Of a stretch of DNA of 39,475 bases, positions 1 through 11,631 are shown piece by piece. The notes under the pieces were generated by a model, which was not told the origin of the DNA, did not search any database, and was given only the letters and a program-made list of their open reading frames with translations. Origin of the DNA: Actinomortierella ambigua (lineage: Eukaryota; Mortierellomycota; Mortierellomycetes; Mortierellales; Mortierellaceae). The translations under genes and the position numbers were made by a program. Location of the stretch: contig JAAAJB010000332.1 in the NCBI GenBank assembly GCA_016098155.1, positions 1 to 39,475 of the forward strand, given 5' to 3'. Numbering within the stretch: the first letter of the stretch is position 1; each line of letters starts with the position of its first letter.

Positions 1-1
1 C

Positions 2-54
<53 letters not shown>

Positions 55-70
55 GGCAGGCAGACAGGCA
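1..70. repeat. CAGA tetranucleotide microsatellite
   Basis: About 13 perfect CAGA units run from base 1 and then degrade to CAGG and CAAG variants. The array starts at the window edge, so its full length is unknown. Confidence 0.95.
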
Positions 71-637
71 AGTAGGTGGTTTGTCTGGTCAGTTCTTCGG
101 GATAAGTATCCCGTCATTCTGCTTGCTTCGGAAGATCTGTGATTGCAGCATGCTGTGCTGCCTCGTTCACTCGCACCCCGGCTAGCACTCGTCTCCTTGT
201 TGTTTCTCCACCCCATCCCATAGCCGCTCCACCCACATCCATCCACACCTCTAGCTGTACCTCCCCTTCCCTCGCCAACACTTTCCCCTTTGTCGTCTTT
301 GTCTCTCTCCCTCTCCCCATTGTCCTCCTCCTCCTCGAATCTCTTTTTGTTCGCCGTTCCTCCCTTCCCCCCCCCCATCCACCACCCACGCACCCCCTGT
401 CACACACTGTGTGTTCTCTCCACAGGTGGCACCCCCTTTGCCCTTTCCACGCGCATTTTGAAGGAGTAGCTTATCTGCCGTCTTTCTGTTCGTGACACCG
501 GTACGTTGGAGGGCGATGATGCTTCCTTACTCCTCCTTTGCCCTTTTTTATTTTTTTTGTCGCGCATGGAGAGCAACCGTCGGTCGATAATTTTTTTTTG
601 TTTCTATTCTTGCTTTGCCTTGCTTTGCCTTGCTTTT

Positions 638-702
638 TCTATCAGTCTATCAGTCCATCAGTCTATCAGTCTATCAGTCCATCAGTCTATCAGTCTATCA
701 GG
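638..702. repeat. Tandem 8-bp repeat (CTATCAGT) with 24-bp higher order
   Basis: About eight copies of CTATCAGT or CCATCAGT follow each other. Every third unit has C instead of T at the second variable position, so the array looks like duplication of a 24-bp block. It is preceded by a TGCTTTGCCT 10-mer repeated about three times (about 610-636). Confidence 0.9.
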
Positions 703-1561
703 CTATGAGGCCGTTAGTTCATCAGTTCATGAAGTTCATCAGTATACCAGTCTTGTCGATGACTTGTACCATGTGTGTGCGTGTGCGTGTCTGTGTGTTC
801 CTGGGCTGCAGGCTGCTGTCTTGTCTTGTCTGTCTGTCTTGTTCGTCTGTCTGTCCTGTCTGTCTTGTCAGTCCATTTGTGCCTCTCCACTGAATCTTGC
901 CGGGGCAATGGACTGCAGCCCTCTCTTCTGTCTCCCCCTTTTGCCCCTCTCTCCAAAAGATAGGGAGAAGGCATGTTGCATCGAGCCAACAGCGTTTGTC
1001 AGAAAGAGCGAAGAGAGAGAACATGAGAAGAGAGGTGTCAGTGTCTGTCTTCTTTCTTTCTTTCTCTCCTTCTCTCTTTCTCCCAAAAACGACCTCACTT
1101 CTTCCCCCGACGGCGCCATCTTTTGTGTGTCCGTTCGTCGGTCCCCCCTCCCTCCCTTCCTTATACTCCAACTGACCAGTCAATCAGTGATACACGCAGC
1201 ACACCACCACAGACTCCCCCCCCCCTCTCTTTCCCCCTTTCTCTCCTTCTTCTTTTTTGCAATCCACTCTCGTCCTCTCCTCTCGTTCATTCATTTTCCA
1301 TGTAAGAGTTGATGGTGGCGATTGCATGCTATGTCGGTGCAACCGCCAAACAACCCAAAAAAAAAGAAGAGAGAAGACGCGTTCCTGAGCAGGCAAAAAC
1401 AACAACAACAACAACGCGCGTGGAATATGATCCTTTCCTCCGTCCCTCCCCCCTCTTTCGCTCAATCGTCCATGCTAGTTAACGGGCACACCCCTTCCCG
1501 ACACACACACACAACACATGTACTTTCGCACACAAAACACACACGTTATTCGAGCGGTGGT

Positions 1562-1566
<5 letters not shown>

Positions 1567-1608
<42 letters not shown>

Positions 1609-1625
1609 GTGTGTGTGTGTGTGTA
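1567..1625. repeat. Compound GA / GT microsatellite
   Basis: A run of about 17 GA units passes directly into about 10 GT units. It is the only long purine tract on the + strand of this otherwise pyrimidine-rich flank. Confidence 0.9.
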
Positions 1626-2062
1626 GGTGGGTGGGGAGAGGTGATGGACCCTTTTGATGGCCATTTTTTTTTCCCGTACAATCAATCGATCACACACTCC
1701 CTTTCTCTTTCCCTCCCTCTTCTCTCTCTTCCTCCTCCTCCTTCCTCTTCACACACTCTTCACCTCTCTGCACAATTGCACTGACCGTGTCTTAATTGCA
1801 TTCTCTTTCTCTCTTTCCCATTTCTCCATTTCATCAGCTTCAACAACAGACCAGAACGTCGTCTGCATTCCGATCTGTCCCCTCTCCTCCCCCCTTCCCA
1901 CTCTCTCTCACTTCCTCTCTCACTCTCTCTCACTCTCTCTCACTCTCTCCCTTTTCCCCTCAACCTCTCTTCTCCTCAACTCCTCCGCTTTCCTCGTCCG
2001 CCACTACTCATACTCCCTTTTTACACTCACACTCGCTCTCGCTCTCACCACTCAACTCTCGC

Positions 2063-2096
<34 letters not shown>

Positions 2097-2992
2097 TTCT
2101 CCCCCACCCCAACTCCTCCACCTCCCTCCAACAGTAAGAAAACACCCTACTGCGTATTGTGTGTAAGTCCCTTCTCCATCCCCCCCCCCCGGGAAACAGC
2201 CACCTATTTCGCGTCAGTCAACTCCCATTATTCGCTCCCTCCATCAACCAGGCTTGTTGCTTCCATGTCCCCATGCCCTTCACCGTGCCCTTGACCACCC
2301 TATCCATTGCATAAGCAGCTGCATAGAGGTCTGTGGTTGTATTCTCAAGGAGAAGAATCCATCCAATTCATGTTTGGCTCAGCTTGCTGGGAATTGGACT
2401 TCACCACCACCACCCCCTCTTCTTTGTCTCTCTCTCTCTTCTCTCTTTCTTTCTCTCCCTCTCCCCGCTCGCTCTTTCCTCCCTGACGCTTCACAGCTTG
2501 TACGTGCAGCACACCATTTCATTCAGTCCATCGTAAATCAGGAGCACTCCCTCCCTTCTTCCCCCCCCCAACCTCATTGAGACGAAGAGGCAGCGAGATA
2601 AAAAAACTCTCCGAGCACTCTCCTTTTTTCACTCTCTCTCTCTCTCTCATTTTTTTTATTCCCTTCTCACCTTCCTCTCCCATCTTGACCAAACGTGCAA
2701 AAAACTTATTCACCGTCTTTTTTATTTTCTTACAACTCTCAACCAAAACAACCACCACCATCACCACCACCACAACAATAGCAACAACAGTAGCAGACCT
2801 TTTTTTTTCTTTTGGTACAGGAGTGGACCCCCAATACCGCCTCGCTATTGTGTGTTTTATTTCTTGAATCAAGAGGACTTTCATCCATTCCATTCAGCTC
2901 CCCATTGTCACCCAACCGTGCGCGGCCAATTCATCATTCTGGACTCCAACAGCTACCGTTTCCCCGACCCCTTCCCTGTCGCCAATCGTGCC

Positions 2993-5900
2993 ATGTTTGC
3001 CTCGTCGACATCCACGCAGTCCCCCATCCATCGCACGCTCCCGCAGGCATATGTGGAGATCCTCAACGACCTGAATCAGAAGGTCATGTCTGCTCAGCCT
3101 CAGGATGTGCTCCAGTTCTGCGCCAACTATTTCAACCTGAAGCTCGAAGAGCAGCGTACACGCTTGTTGCAGCAAGGTAAGAATACTACTACACCACACC
3201 ACCCTCCTTCTCTTTCTTGGTGCACACACCTTCACCCACACTCGGTCTTGTTCTGTATCTTACTCGTATTCTTCGGGGCGGTTATTTTACTGCCCTGTCT
3301 CAGCCAGAGTAGTAAGGGCGTTCGGACGGGAGGGTGATGCTGGGTGATGCTTGGTGATGGATGTCCGTCCTATCACCTCTCTGTCGATGGAAAGGGGAAC
3401 CGGCCGCATGCATTCTCTGTGCTTCTTTTTCTTTTTTTTTTCTCTCTCTCTCTCTCCCTCCCCCCCTTCTCTCTCTGTCTTTCTCCTTTTACTGTCAATT
3501 TCACAAAAAACCAGAACAAAAAAGATGTTTCGCAGCGGGGCCTCAGTCGCGTTGTGATTGGCGACATTTTCTTTGCTCGTTTTATTTGTTGGGCACACAA
3601 TGCAACAGTAAGACCCCTTTCGTCCTTCTGTTGGAGAAGGATGGTGTGGATGTAGGGGGGAGGAGGAAGAAAAAAGAGCAAAAGGCCTGTACAGCAGCGG
3701 CCCTATCTTTTGTCCTTGGACCTTGGCGGCGAAAGAAACGAAAAGGAAGGTCATGAGAGGGAGTGTGAGGTGATCCGCCACAAAAACCAAAACAAAAAAA
3801 CCTTCTCTCAACAACCACGCGTGCGCCAACCAACGAACACCATCTTGGAATGTAACGCGAACAAAAAGAGAGAAAGAGAGAGAGAGAGAAAGGGACGGAA
3901 AGGGGGTGAGGAGTGCGGGGAGTTAAGGAAGGCGTCAGTGGCACGCATTGACAGACGGGAAGAAGAGAACTGGGCATTCTTTTTGTCGGGCGGGCGCGCC
4001 TATCCGTTCCCTTGCAACTTTGCAATGTGGATCGGACAACTCCCACTCCCAGCTCGCACTCCCAACTCACCCCAAGAAAAAAAAAAAAAAAAAAAAAAAA
4101 AGGGACGCTACATGGCTGCACTGGTGCAAACTCAAGAAAAGCCAGACCAAACTCTTGGACAGGCAAAGAAAAAAAATAGGGGAGAGAGAGAGGCAGACAG
4201 ACAGACAGAGAAAGAGAGAAGGGAGAACAGGAGAGGAGAGGAGAAGAGGAGAGGAACTCTGGTGTTCAGCGATGAGTCCTTCTCCAACCGAACTCGTGGT
4301 GACCTCACACAGACACATACACACATACACACATACACACAAGCACCTCAACAACAATGAGGTGGAGGGAAGGATAGAGAACGACAAAAGAAGGAAGGGT
4401 GGAAGGGTAGGAGAGAAGGAGGGCGAGAGAGAGTGTAAGAGCGAGGAGGGAGAGGAGGTTGGAAGGGGACACAGACTAGAGACAACATGGGCAGAAGTAT
4501 GGTTTGCCACATGTGTTTTGGGTTGCTGCAGCCCAACAACAACGTGGGCTGGCCCATGTCGTGATGCGAGGCACGACCAACAGTCGAGAGCGTGCAGTGT
4601 GCAGATAGTCCGCTCCCGCCCCCCTCCTCCCTCTCCCCAAACAAGCAAAGCAAAGCGAAACGCAACAGCAACATCTACAGCAACAACTAGAGCAACCGCA
4701 ACAGCAACCGCAACAGCTACAACAACAACAACAACACTCGAGGGAGAAGAGGGAGAGGGGGGGGGGAGAGGTAAACGGAAAAAAAAAGAGTGAGGAGTTG
4801 GCGGGTGTGGGGGAGGGGGAAGGAAGGGGGGGGGGGAGAGAGTGTGAGTGAGATGGTAAGCACGGCTGCTAGTATTGCTGGATACTTTTGTCCACAGACG
4901 TTTGCCTTTTTTTTTCATTCATCCATCCGCCCTCCCTTCAACCCTGCCCTCACTTCCCCTATCTCTCGCCCCCCCTCCCCTCGCCCATCCCCCCAAACAC
5001 CACAACTCAGCTGCAATTCAACTGTTGCTGCTCAATGTCCCTCAGCGGTGATGCCATGCGAGCAGATAGTACTGCCATGTGTTGTTTTTGTTTATTTTTT
5101 TTTCTCTTCTGTTTGGACATGCAAGCTCATCGAGAGAGAAAAAGAAACAGAGGGATATATTGGCGATTTGTTATTTTTACCAAAACGGAATACACTCTTC
5201 CAAGTGTTTTGGATGAGGGAAATGAGTGACAAGGGAGCTGCATATTGTATGCCAGCGTCTTGGGGCGTTCTTAGCTCCTCCTCTCTTCTTGGTGCCTTGG
5301 ACTGTGATTGGACCAGGAGCGCTTGGTATTACCTGTTTGCCATGTTGTATGCTTGATGATGCACATGCATCCAATATTTCCAATATAACCTTTCTCTTCT
5401 TGGACTTCTACTTGAAGGCCCGTCGTTTTCTGGAAAACTTTTTTTTTTTTTTGCCCTCTTATTTTTTTTGGGTCTGCCTTTTTGCTGTGTGGAGTGGAGA
5501 GGGAGACAGCAGAGGAGGGGGGGAAAAAATAGATGTACCAACCCACGTTTTTTTACAGTTGTCGGGGATGAGCACATCGTATACTAAATCAAGTACACCC
5601 TTCTTTTCATTGATCGATTGTGTCCGTCTATTTAGTTCGCCTGACCCCTCAGCAAAACCGAGATATCCCACAGTTCTTGCCCGCCGTTGTGCCTCCTTTG
5701 CTATCAGTGTCGTCGCCCAAGATTGTTGGAGCGTCAACGCCTGCAGCTTCGACACCAGACCACTCGATGGACAGTGAAAGTGAGAGCGACGAGGAGGATC
5801 ATGAGGAGGACCCAAGCCCGTTGCTGACAATGCCTCCCAACTACATGCGCGGAAGACGTACCTCAGTCAGTGCAGAGAGTATGATGCCTAGCCACAGCAA

Positions 5901-6987
5901 CTATGTCAAGACAGTGATCCCCAAGTCCCCCGAGCAGCGCAAGCGAATTGAGGCCTCTATTATTTCCAACTTTTTGTTCAAGACGCTGGATGAAGATCAG
6001 CACGAGGATGTTGTCAACGCCATGGCGGAAAAGCGCTTCCACCAAGGTGAGAATGTCATTGAGCAGGGCGCTGTCGGAGATTATTTCTACGTGGTGGAAA
6101 CTGGTACTCTGGATGTCTTTGTGTCGAAGAATGCTCAGCCGGCCGAGAAGGTTTTCGAATATGGACCGGGCGGCAGCTTTGGTGAGCTGGCACTTATGTA
6201 CAACGGCCCTCGTGCGGCAACAGTAACAGCAACATCGGATGTCGTTCTGTGGGCGCTGGATCGTATCACTTTCCGTCGTATCTTGATGGAGAACACGTCA
6301 CGCAAGCGTCGTATGTACGAAGCCTTTTTGGAGACGGTGCCTCTGCTGGTCTCGCTCGAACCATATGAGCGCCACAAGATTGCCGATGCGCTCGAGTCGG
6401 TCTACTTTGAGGATGGTCAGGTCGTTGTCAAACAGGGCGATCCAGGTGATTCGTTCTTCATCATTGAGTCGGGCGAGGCTACAGTCACAAAATGCGATGA
6501 GAAGGGTCAAGAGTATCCCATGCCTGGCCTGGGACCCGGTCAATACTTTGGTGGTAAGTTTTTTGTGTTCCCTTCTTGAGGTCTTCGGCGATTATTTTTT
6601 TTCTGCATGAAGTTTACATCTATTTGGAACTGTTTTCTTTCTTTTTTGCTGATCTTTTTTTTTTCTCTTTTCTTTTATTCTATTCTCTGAATTGAAACAG
6701 AACTCGCTCTTTTGAACGACATGCCAAGAGCTGCGACGGTGCGCGCAAAGGGCAGGTTAAAGTGCGCGACTCTGGGCAAACGGGCGTTTGTCCGTCTTCT
6801 GGGACCTGTGGTTGAGATTATCAAGCGCAACAGCTCCAACTACGCTACGATTGAGCAGATGATTCAACAGCAACAGCAGGCAACGGGTGGAGAGCAGGCA
6901 CCAGCAGCAGCAGCAGCAGCAGAAGCAGAAGCAACAGTGGACTTGCAACCACCAGTGGAGCAGATTCAGCAAATGAACAGCCATTGA
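2993..6987 (+). CDS. bcy1: cAMP-dependent protein kinase regulatory subunit
   Basis: Three exons, 2993-3176, 5636-6553 and 6701-6987, give 462 residues (yeast Bcy1 416). It binds and inhibits the PKA catalytic subunit and releases it on cAMP binding. Residues 18-60 are the RII-type dimerisation/docking helix pair ([11 protein letters not shown]). An acidic linker leads to the inhibitor site RRTSV at 135-139; the Ser at the phospho-acceptor position makes it RII-like. Two cyclic-nucleotide-binding domains follow, with phosphate-binding cassettes [15 protein letters not shown] (from 243) and [15 protein letters not shown] (from 366); both keep the Glu and Arg that contact cAMP. The second cassette is split by intron 2 after Gly367. 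Both introns are phase 1. I chose ATG 2993 by homology; an in-frame ATG at 2852 would add 47 residues. The C-terminal tail is Gln/Ala-rich. It is convergent with Cdt1. Confidence 0.95.
3177..5635 (+). other. Unusually long intron 1 of the PKA regulatory subunit gene
   Basis: Donor GTAAGA after codon 61 and acceptor TTTAG before the codon completed at 5637 join in frame, giving a 2459-nt intron where the other introns here are about 45-850 nt. The content is simple sequence: CT-rich near 3430-3490, purine-rich at about 3860-4480 and 4740-4860, a 23-A run near 4077, CA repeats near 4310-4340, CAACAG-type repeats near 4670-4735, then CT-rich again. A GGTGATGCT-type motif is repeated three times at 3332-3362. 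I find no conserved PKA segment inside, so no further exon is proposed. Confidence 0.75.
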
Positions 6988-7745
6988 CCTGTGAAGCGGG
7001 CACGGTGGTTCTAAAAGCAGAAAAGCTTCCCCAACTACAACAAGCAAAACAACAAAAACAACAACAACAACAACAACAACATCAATAACTACATCAAAAA
7101 AAGGTCTCCTTCATTTCCTGGCCAGTACAGGGATGGAAAGAAAAGCTCAAGGTTGGAGGGTTCTTCCCATCATCCCTCAACCTTTATCATGCGGTGAGGA
7201 ACGGGAGGAGCGGGGGAAACTCCTTTGCTACGTTTCTCGTCCCTCCGCCTTGACTCGACGACCGTTTTATTCCTTTTTTTTTTCTATAATCAATTTTGTT
7301 TTACTCTTTCTTTGTATGGTGTTACTCGCTGGCCTTCTTTTTATTTCCTCACTTGTTTCCTTTCTTTGCTTACTCTGCCCATATGTCTTGTGCTGTCATC
7401 CCAACCTTCCAACTCTTCTCAAGTGCCTGTCTATTGCCTCTCTTACCCATCATCTCCCTCCCTCACTTTTCACCTTTTTTTTTTTTTTCTTCCTCTACTT
7501 CAAACATTTTTAACTTTTTTGTCCCTTTCGTATACTTTGAGCCTGTAGTGCAAGTAGAATCAGATCTGCTGAAAATCAAAAAGAAAAAAAAAAAACTCTA
7601 TCAATCATATGTAGCCATCTGGGGCACACAACTCATGGCCACATGGCCACATGGCCAAAATGCAGATTGACAAACAAAAAAGTTTATTTGGGTCTCTTTT
7701 CTTTCTCCCCCTCACCCTCCTCTCTCCTTCCTCCTCCTCGTCCTT
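6988..7745. other. Intergenic region between convergent PKA-R and Cdt1 genes
   Basis: Contains a CAA-rich run (about 7025-7085), a T-rich stretch (7260-7520) and a triple ATGGCCAC direct repeat at 7635-7657. No coding region is supported; it should hold both 3' UTRs and polyadenylation regions. Confidence 0.6.
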
Positions 7746-8998
7746 TTAAGAGGCAGATGTCAGTGACAACTGGACCAATCGCGACCGATACTCCTTCTCT
7801 TTGACGGGATCCGACACCAGGACCTTAAAGTGATCACCAGCAGCCGAGCTGGTGCTGGTGCTGGTGCTGGTGTTGGTGCTAACACCACCACCACCACCGA
7901 CGGCAAAGATCTGGCACCACTCGGGTAACTCTTGAGCCAGCAGCTGCAGGTGTTGTCTGGCCTCTAGTTCCGAGAGGGGCAGTTTGTGGGAGTAGGCAAT
8001 CTTTTCGGCGAGGGACTGGACAGCAATGACCTTAAAGCGTAAAAATCGAATCATGTCAAAGATGGCCGGTAACCGTGACCGCTGCAGGGCCAGGGTCTTG
8101 TCCGCCTTGGACGCCTGACCCTGTGTCGCGAGTTGTTTCTGGAGCTGTTTTTGACGAATCTATAACAAAACAATTGGAAACGTTGACGACATTGGGGGTG
8201 AGAAAAGAAGATGGGGGGGGGGGATTAGTGTGTTTTTTTTTGTTGTTGTTGTTGTGGTCGTTTCTCACCGGCCAACCAAACCCACACACAACACAAAAAA
8301 AAAAAAAGATGTGCAACGAGGAGCGTGGAGATCTGAGGGAGGCGGGGCGCAACGGACCGGATAAACAAAGCGGCAAAGCACGCTGCATGGATATGCATGC
8401 CCAACCGCTAGGACATTGAAAAAAAAGGACCAAAGCTCCCTTCTCCCTTCTTTCTCTCCCTCTCAACACTTGACAGTTATTTTTTTTCCTTGGACTTCCA
8501 TATAGCATGTGCAGTGATTGCACGTTTGACATCCCCAAGGGCAATGCGTTCAAAGGAAGAACAAAACTCAATACAACGCACACGTCGTTTGAATAAGAAA
8601 AACATGTGTTTCACGAAAATGAGCCAAAGAGGAGACAACGAAAGAAGGACAGACTGAAAGAAATGAGCACATTCCCGCCCCACCAATACCGCGACCACCC
8701 ACCCTCCCCCTACTCGCAAACTACCCAACGTGCTGCTTACCTTTTCTTTCATTTGCTCCAGCCGTGAGAGCAGCTTGGGAACAGGGATCATGTCGTCCTT
8801 CTCCGTCGTCGACGCCAATCCTTCTTTGGCTCCCACGCCCGAGACATTGGCGGTAGTAGAAGAGTCTATTGTCGGACCGAAGCCAGAGGATGCTTCTCCT
8901 GCAGTAGCTGCCGCTGCTGCTACGACCGTCGATGAATCCGAGAGAGTGGATGCTGGCTCTGGACCATGGGGAACTTTGCTCTTCTTCTGCAGCACACT

Positions 8999-9031
<33 letters not shown>

Positions 9032-11356
9032 ACTTCCAGGCTTGCCTTCTGGCTGAGGTTCGGGGCATGGCAAGAAAGAGGAGGACGAGGACGAGGACGA
9101 GGAGGGTAGTGAGGGGTTGGCGGCGGTAGACCGAGACAGTGAGGCTTTTGTTCCCAGCGATTGCAACTCAAAATTAGGATCGCTTGCAATCACACGTGGT
9201 TGGAGCTCAGGCAATTGTGCCCGGTTCACCTCTGGAACGCTCTCTAAATCAAACTTGATGTGCCACGACAGGGGGAACGGGTCTGTTCGGGGAGGAACCG
9301 TAGATAGCAGGAAAGCCTAAGAAAATTGCAACATTTTAAAATCGTGAGCAAAAAATAAATAAGAAAAAAAAAAAAAGGACACAATAGATAGAACAAATGC
9401 AACAATGTGGATCTCATGACAACATCTCTCTTATCAACACGGGTGAAAGAGACTGTGTGAAAAGAGTGAGAAAAAGAAGGGTGGGACACGTGTAACCAGG
9501 ATGGCGTCTTTTCTTCCTTCTTCCTTCTTCCTTTTGTTCCCTCCAAGTACCACATGCTCTCTTTTCCCCCTCCCCTCCCTCCCTCCTTTTCTTACCTGAT
9601 GGTGTTTACGGACGTATTGGACAAGACGTTCCCTAAACACGTCTCGGCGTTGATTCTCCAATGGGATGAATCGGGTATTCGTAGTAGTAGAGGCGTTTTC
9701 TCCCTCCTTGTCATCCGTATCTCCTCCTCCTCTTCCTCCTCCCTTCACTGCCACAGACGTAGCCTCCTCCTCCTTTGCTGCCTCCTCCGTCTTCAGCTCA
9801 ATCAAATAAGACCGAATCCTCTTTCCCTCGTGCAAGCAAGGCGCGACCGAAAACTCAAAGGCCTCTGGGTAGAGCGTCTTGATTTGCGCCAGATGCCGAA
9901 TCTCAAAGTTTTGGGATGCCACGCGCTCCACCTGCCTCTGAACCTTGTGGTAGAAGCAGAGCTGGCCCTGGTGCTGATGGAATCGTACAATGTGATCCAG
10001 ACCCCGGAACAGCTTGAACAGAGTCTCCAATGATTTGGGGAGGAGCAGCCCTACTGTCGACACGCCACTAGAGAACAATGATGATGAGGTTGTCGTTGTC
10101 GTTGTAGTAGTAGTAGTAGTGGTTGGTATTGCCGATGTGCTTGACCCTTGAATGTCGTCCAGATTGCCTTGCGACGCTGTAGAGAAGGTGGCAGAGACTC
10201 GCGAAAGACGTGCCTGGAGCGCTGCGCTACGGGCGCTCCTTGGTCGAGTAGTGGGCACGGTGGTCGTCATCTTTGAAGCCGTCGACGCATCAGGCGCCTC
10301 TTCTGCAATGTACAACGGACGCGCCCTCACTGACTTGCGTGCAACAATGTGGATATCCTCGTCGTCGTCTTTTTCTTCTTGTTCTTCTTCTTCTGGCGGT
10401 GGTTCAATGGGGCTCGAGGCTGGTGGTGTCGCCAGGTGGGGCTCAAGAGTCGTGTGTCCACGTGTTCTTGTTGTGCGCACAGTGGAGCGCTCCGCGTCTA
10501 AAGTCTCTTCCTGGGCCTTTGTGGCCGGAGCGTCCAGTGAGCGCGTCAGCTCCCCCGCCTCCTGTTCCTTCTCTTCTTGCTCGTCAATGTCCTCTGCTTT
10601 TCTATAAGCGTGGTATTGATAGCCATATCATATCACATCACGATCATAAAGTACACAAGGTCAATCATTGGTATTTCCTTTCCATGCCTACATATTGCCG
10701 TCACGATTTAAGCGCTTCCTCTCTTACCTTGTCTTTTCCATGTCCTCCTCGCTGGCTTTGGGGGTAAGAGGCCTGCTCTTTTCGTTTGCAGTCATCAGCG
10801 TAAGGATACTTGCTTTGTCTGTCGAAAGCACATTGGTTGGTTCATCGCGTGGTTGAGTAATCTTGCGCTTCACGCCTCCTGTGCTCCGTGTGGTCGGTCT
10901 CTGAGGGCGCTTCGCGTCTTCTTGAGCTTCTTTTTTCTTTTGGATGAACGCTTGCTATAAATCACAACATGCAATTGTGAACAATAATAATAAAAAATAG
11001 GATGTCGTATGAGTTGACCATGAATGCGTGAGTGATCCCCGAACGACGTCCTCTAGTGAATCCTTTGCATTCATTTTTGTCGCGAGCCACAGATATCCAT
11101 ACCAGCTTGTCCTCCATGGTCTGCCTGCTACTGAGCAGCACAGCAGTGTCTGGTTGTGTAGGTTTTTCTGTTGCCTCGACATTTTTCGTTTCTTCTGCAG
11201 CAGGTTTCTAATTGAATGCGAGAATGATGCATTAGACCATGGAACGCGTTCAAAAGTTGGAGGAATGAATATTGTAGGCAAACGACATACTCGGCTGACA
11301 AGCCTGCGTGTGCCTGGTTTTTGGTGCTGGAAACCAAGCTTGGTCTGATTCGGCAT
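7746..11356 (-). CDS. cdt1: DNA replication licensing factor Cdt1
   Basis: Six exons (in order 11356-11291, 11207-11103, 10954-10728, 10601-9596, 9316-8741, 8159-7746) give 797 residues; all junctions keep frame and end at TAA. Cdt1 helps load the MCM2-7 helicase at origins. Residues about 320-405 match the central winged-helix (geminin-binding-type) domain: LFKLFRGLDHIVRFH, then HLAQIKTLYPEAFEF, then the RERLVQYVRKHHQ helix. Residues about 690-770 match the C-terminal MCM-binding winged helix, with HLQLLAQELPEWCQI as key motif. The N-terminus is disordered and basic. Linkers carry Thr, Ser and Gly runs encoded by trinucleotide repeats, including an AGC array at 9001-9032. The start MPNQTKLGFQ is chosen because exon 1 joins in phase 0. 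The 5' end faces a divergent coiled-coil gene across a promoter with an E2F-type site. Confidence 0.92.
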
Positions 11357-11498
11357 GATTTTGGCAGAGTGAAGAGGGGGGTGGTGAAGGTGGAACGAAT
11401 AGCGATGGAGCAAAGGGGCCTTGATGCATGAGTTTCTGCTGCAAGGTTTTTTCTACCTTCGTGGCTTAGTTTGGAGCCACAGACTGAATGCAATTTTT

Positions 11499-11510
11499 TT
11501 TGGCGCGAAA
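11499..11510. promoter_or_regulatory. Palindromic E2F-type element in the Cdt1 / coiled-coil divergent promoter
   Basis: TTTGGCGCGAAA fits the E2F/DP consensus TTTSGCGCSAAA exactly and also contains CGCGAAA, close to the Swi4-type SCB core. It lies 143 bp upstream of the Cdt1 ATG and 122 bp upstream of the ATG of the + strand gene, so it could serve both. Cdt1 is a known E2F/MBF-regulated gene in other eukaryotes; use of this site here is inferred. Confidence 0.65.
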
Positions 11511-11631
11511 GTTGATGCATGATGCATTACTTTTCTGGAGCTCAGTAACAAACAGGGTTGACACACCCCCAACCACTTTCAAAGGTCGCTTTTCTTTTTT
11601 TCCCTCCTTCCTCGTCCATTTTCCTTTCGCC

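Larger units (their letters stand above)
71..2992. other. CT-rich flank upstream of the PKA regulatory subunit gene
   Basis: Nearly 3 kb of strongly pyrimidine-biased + strand with CT, CTTT, TGTC, CTCA and GA/GT microsatellites. Open frames here translate to Ser/Leu/Phe/Pro or Arg/Glu low complexity on both strands, as expected from simple-sequence DNA, and none has family features or coherent splice sites. It probably contains the promoter and a long 5' UTR of the downstream gene, possibly with non-coding exons, but I cannot place a transcription start. Confidence 0.6.

Noticed and set aside
506..1312. 268-codon open frame in the CT-rich flank
   Set aside because: Composition is what CT and TGTC microsatellites give in any frame; similar frames occur on the other strand. 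No conserved content.
4067..4918. Long - strand open frame opposite the purine-rich intron segment
   Set aside because: It is the reverse reading of GA-rich simple sequence (Ser/Leu/Pro-rich) inside the PKA regulatory subunit intron.
10070..10130. CRISPR-like or satellite array in the trinucleotide repeats within Cdt1
   Set aside because: These are in-frame Thr/Ser codon repeats in a coding exon, without spacers.
11327..11356. PIP box (PCNA-binding) at the Cdt1 N-terminus, QTKLGFQ
   Set aside because: The Gln and Leu positions fit, but the paired aromatic residues required at the end of a PIP box are absent.
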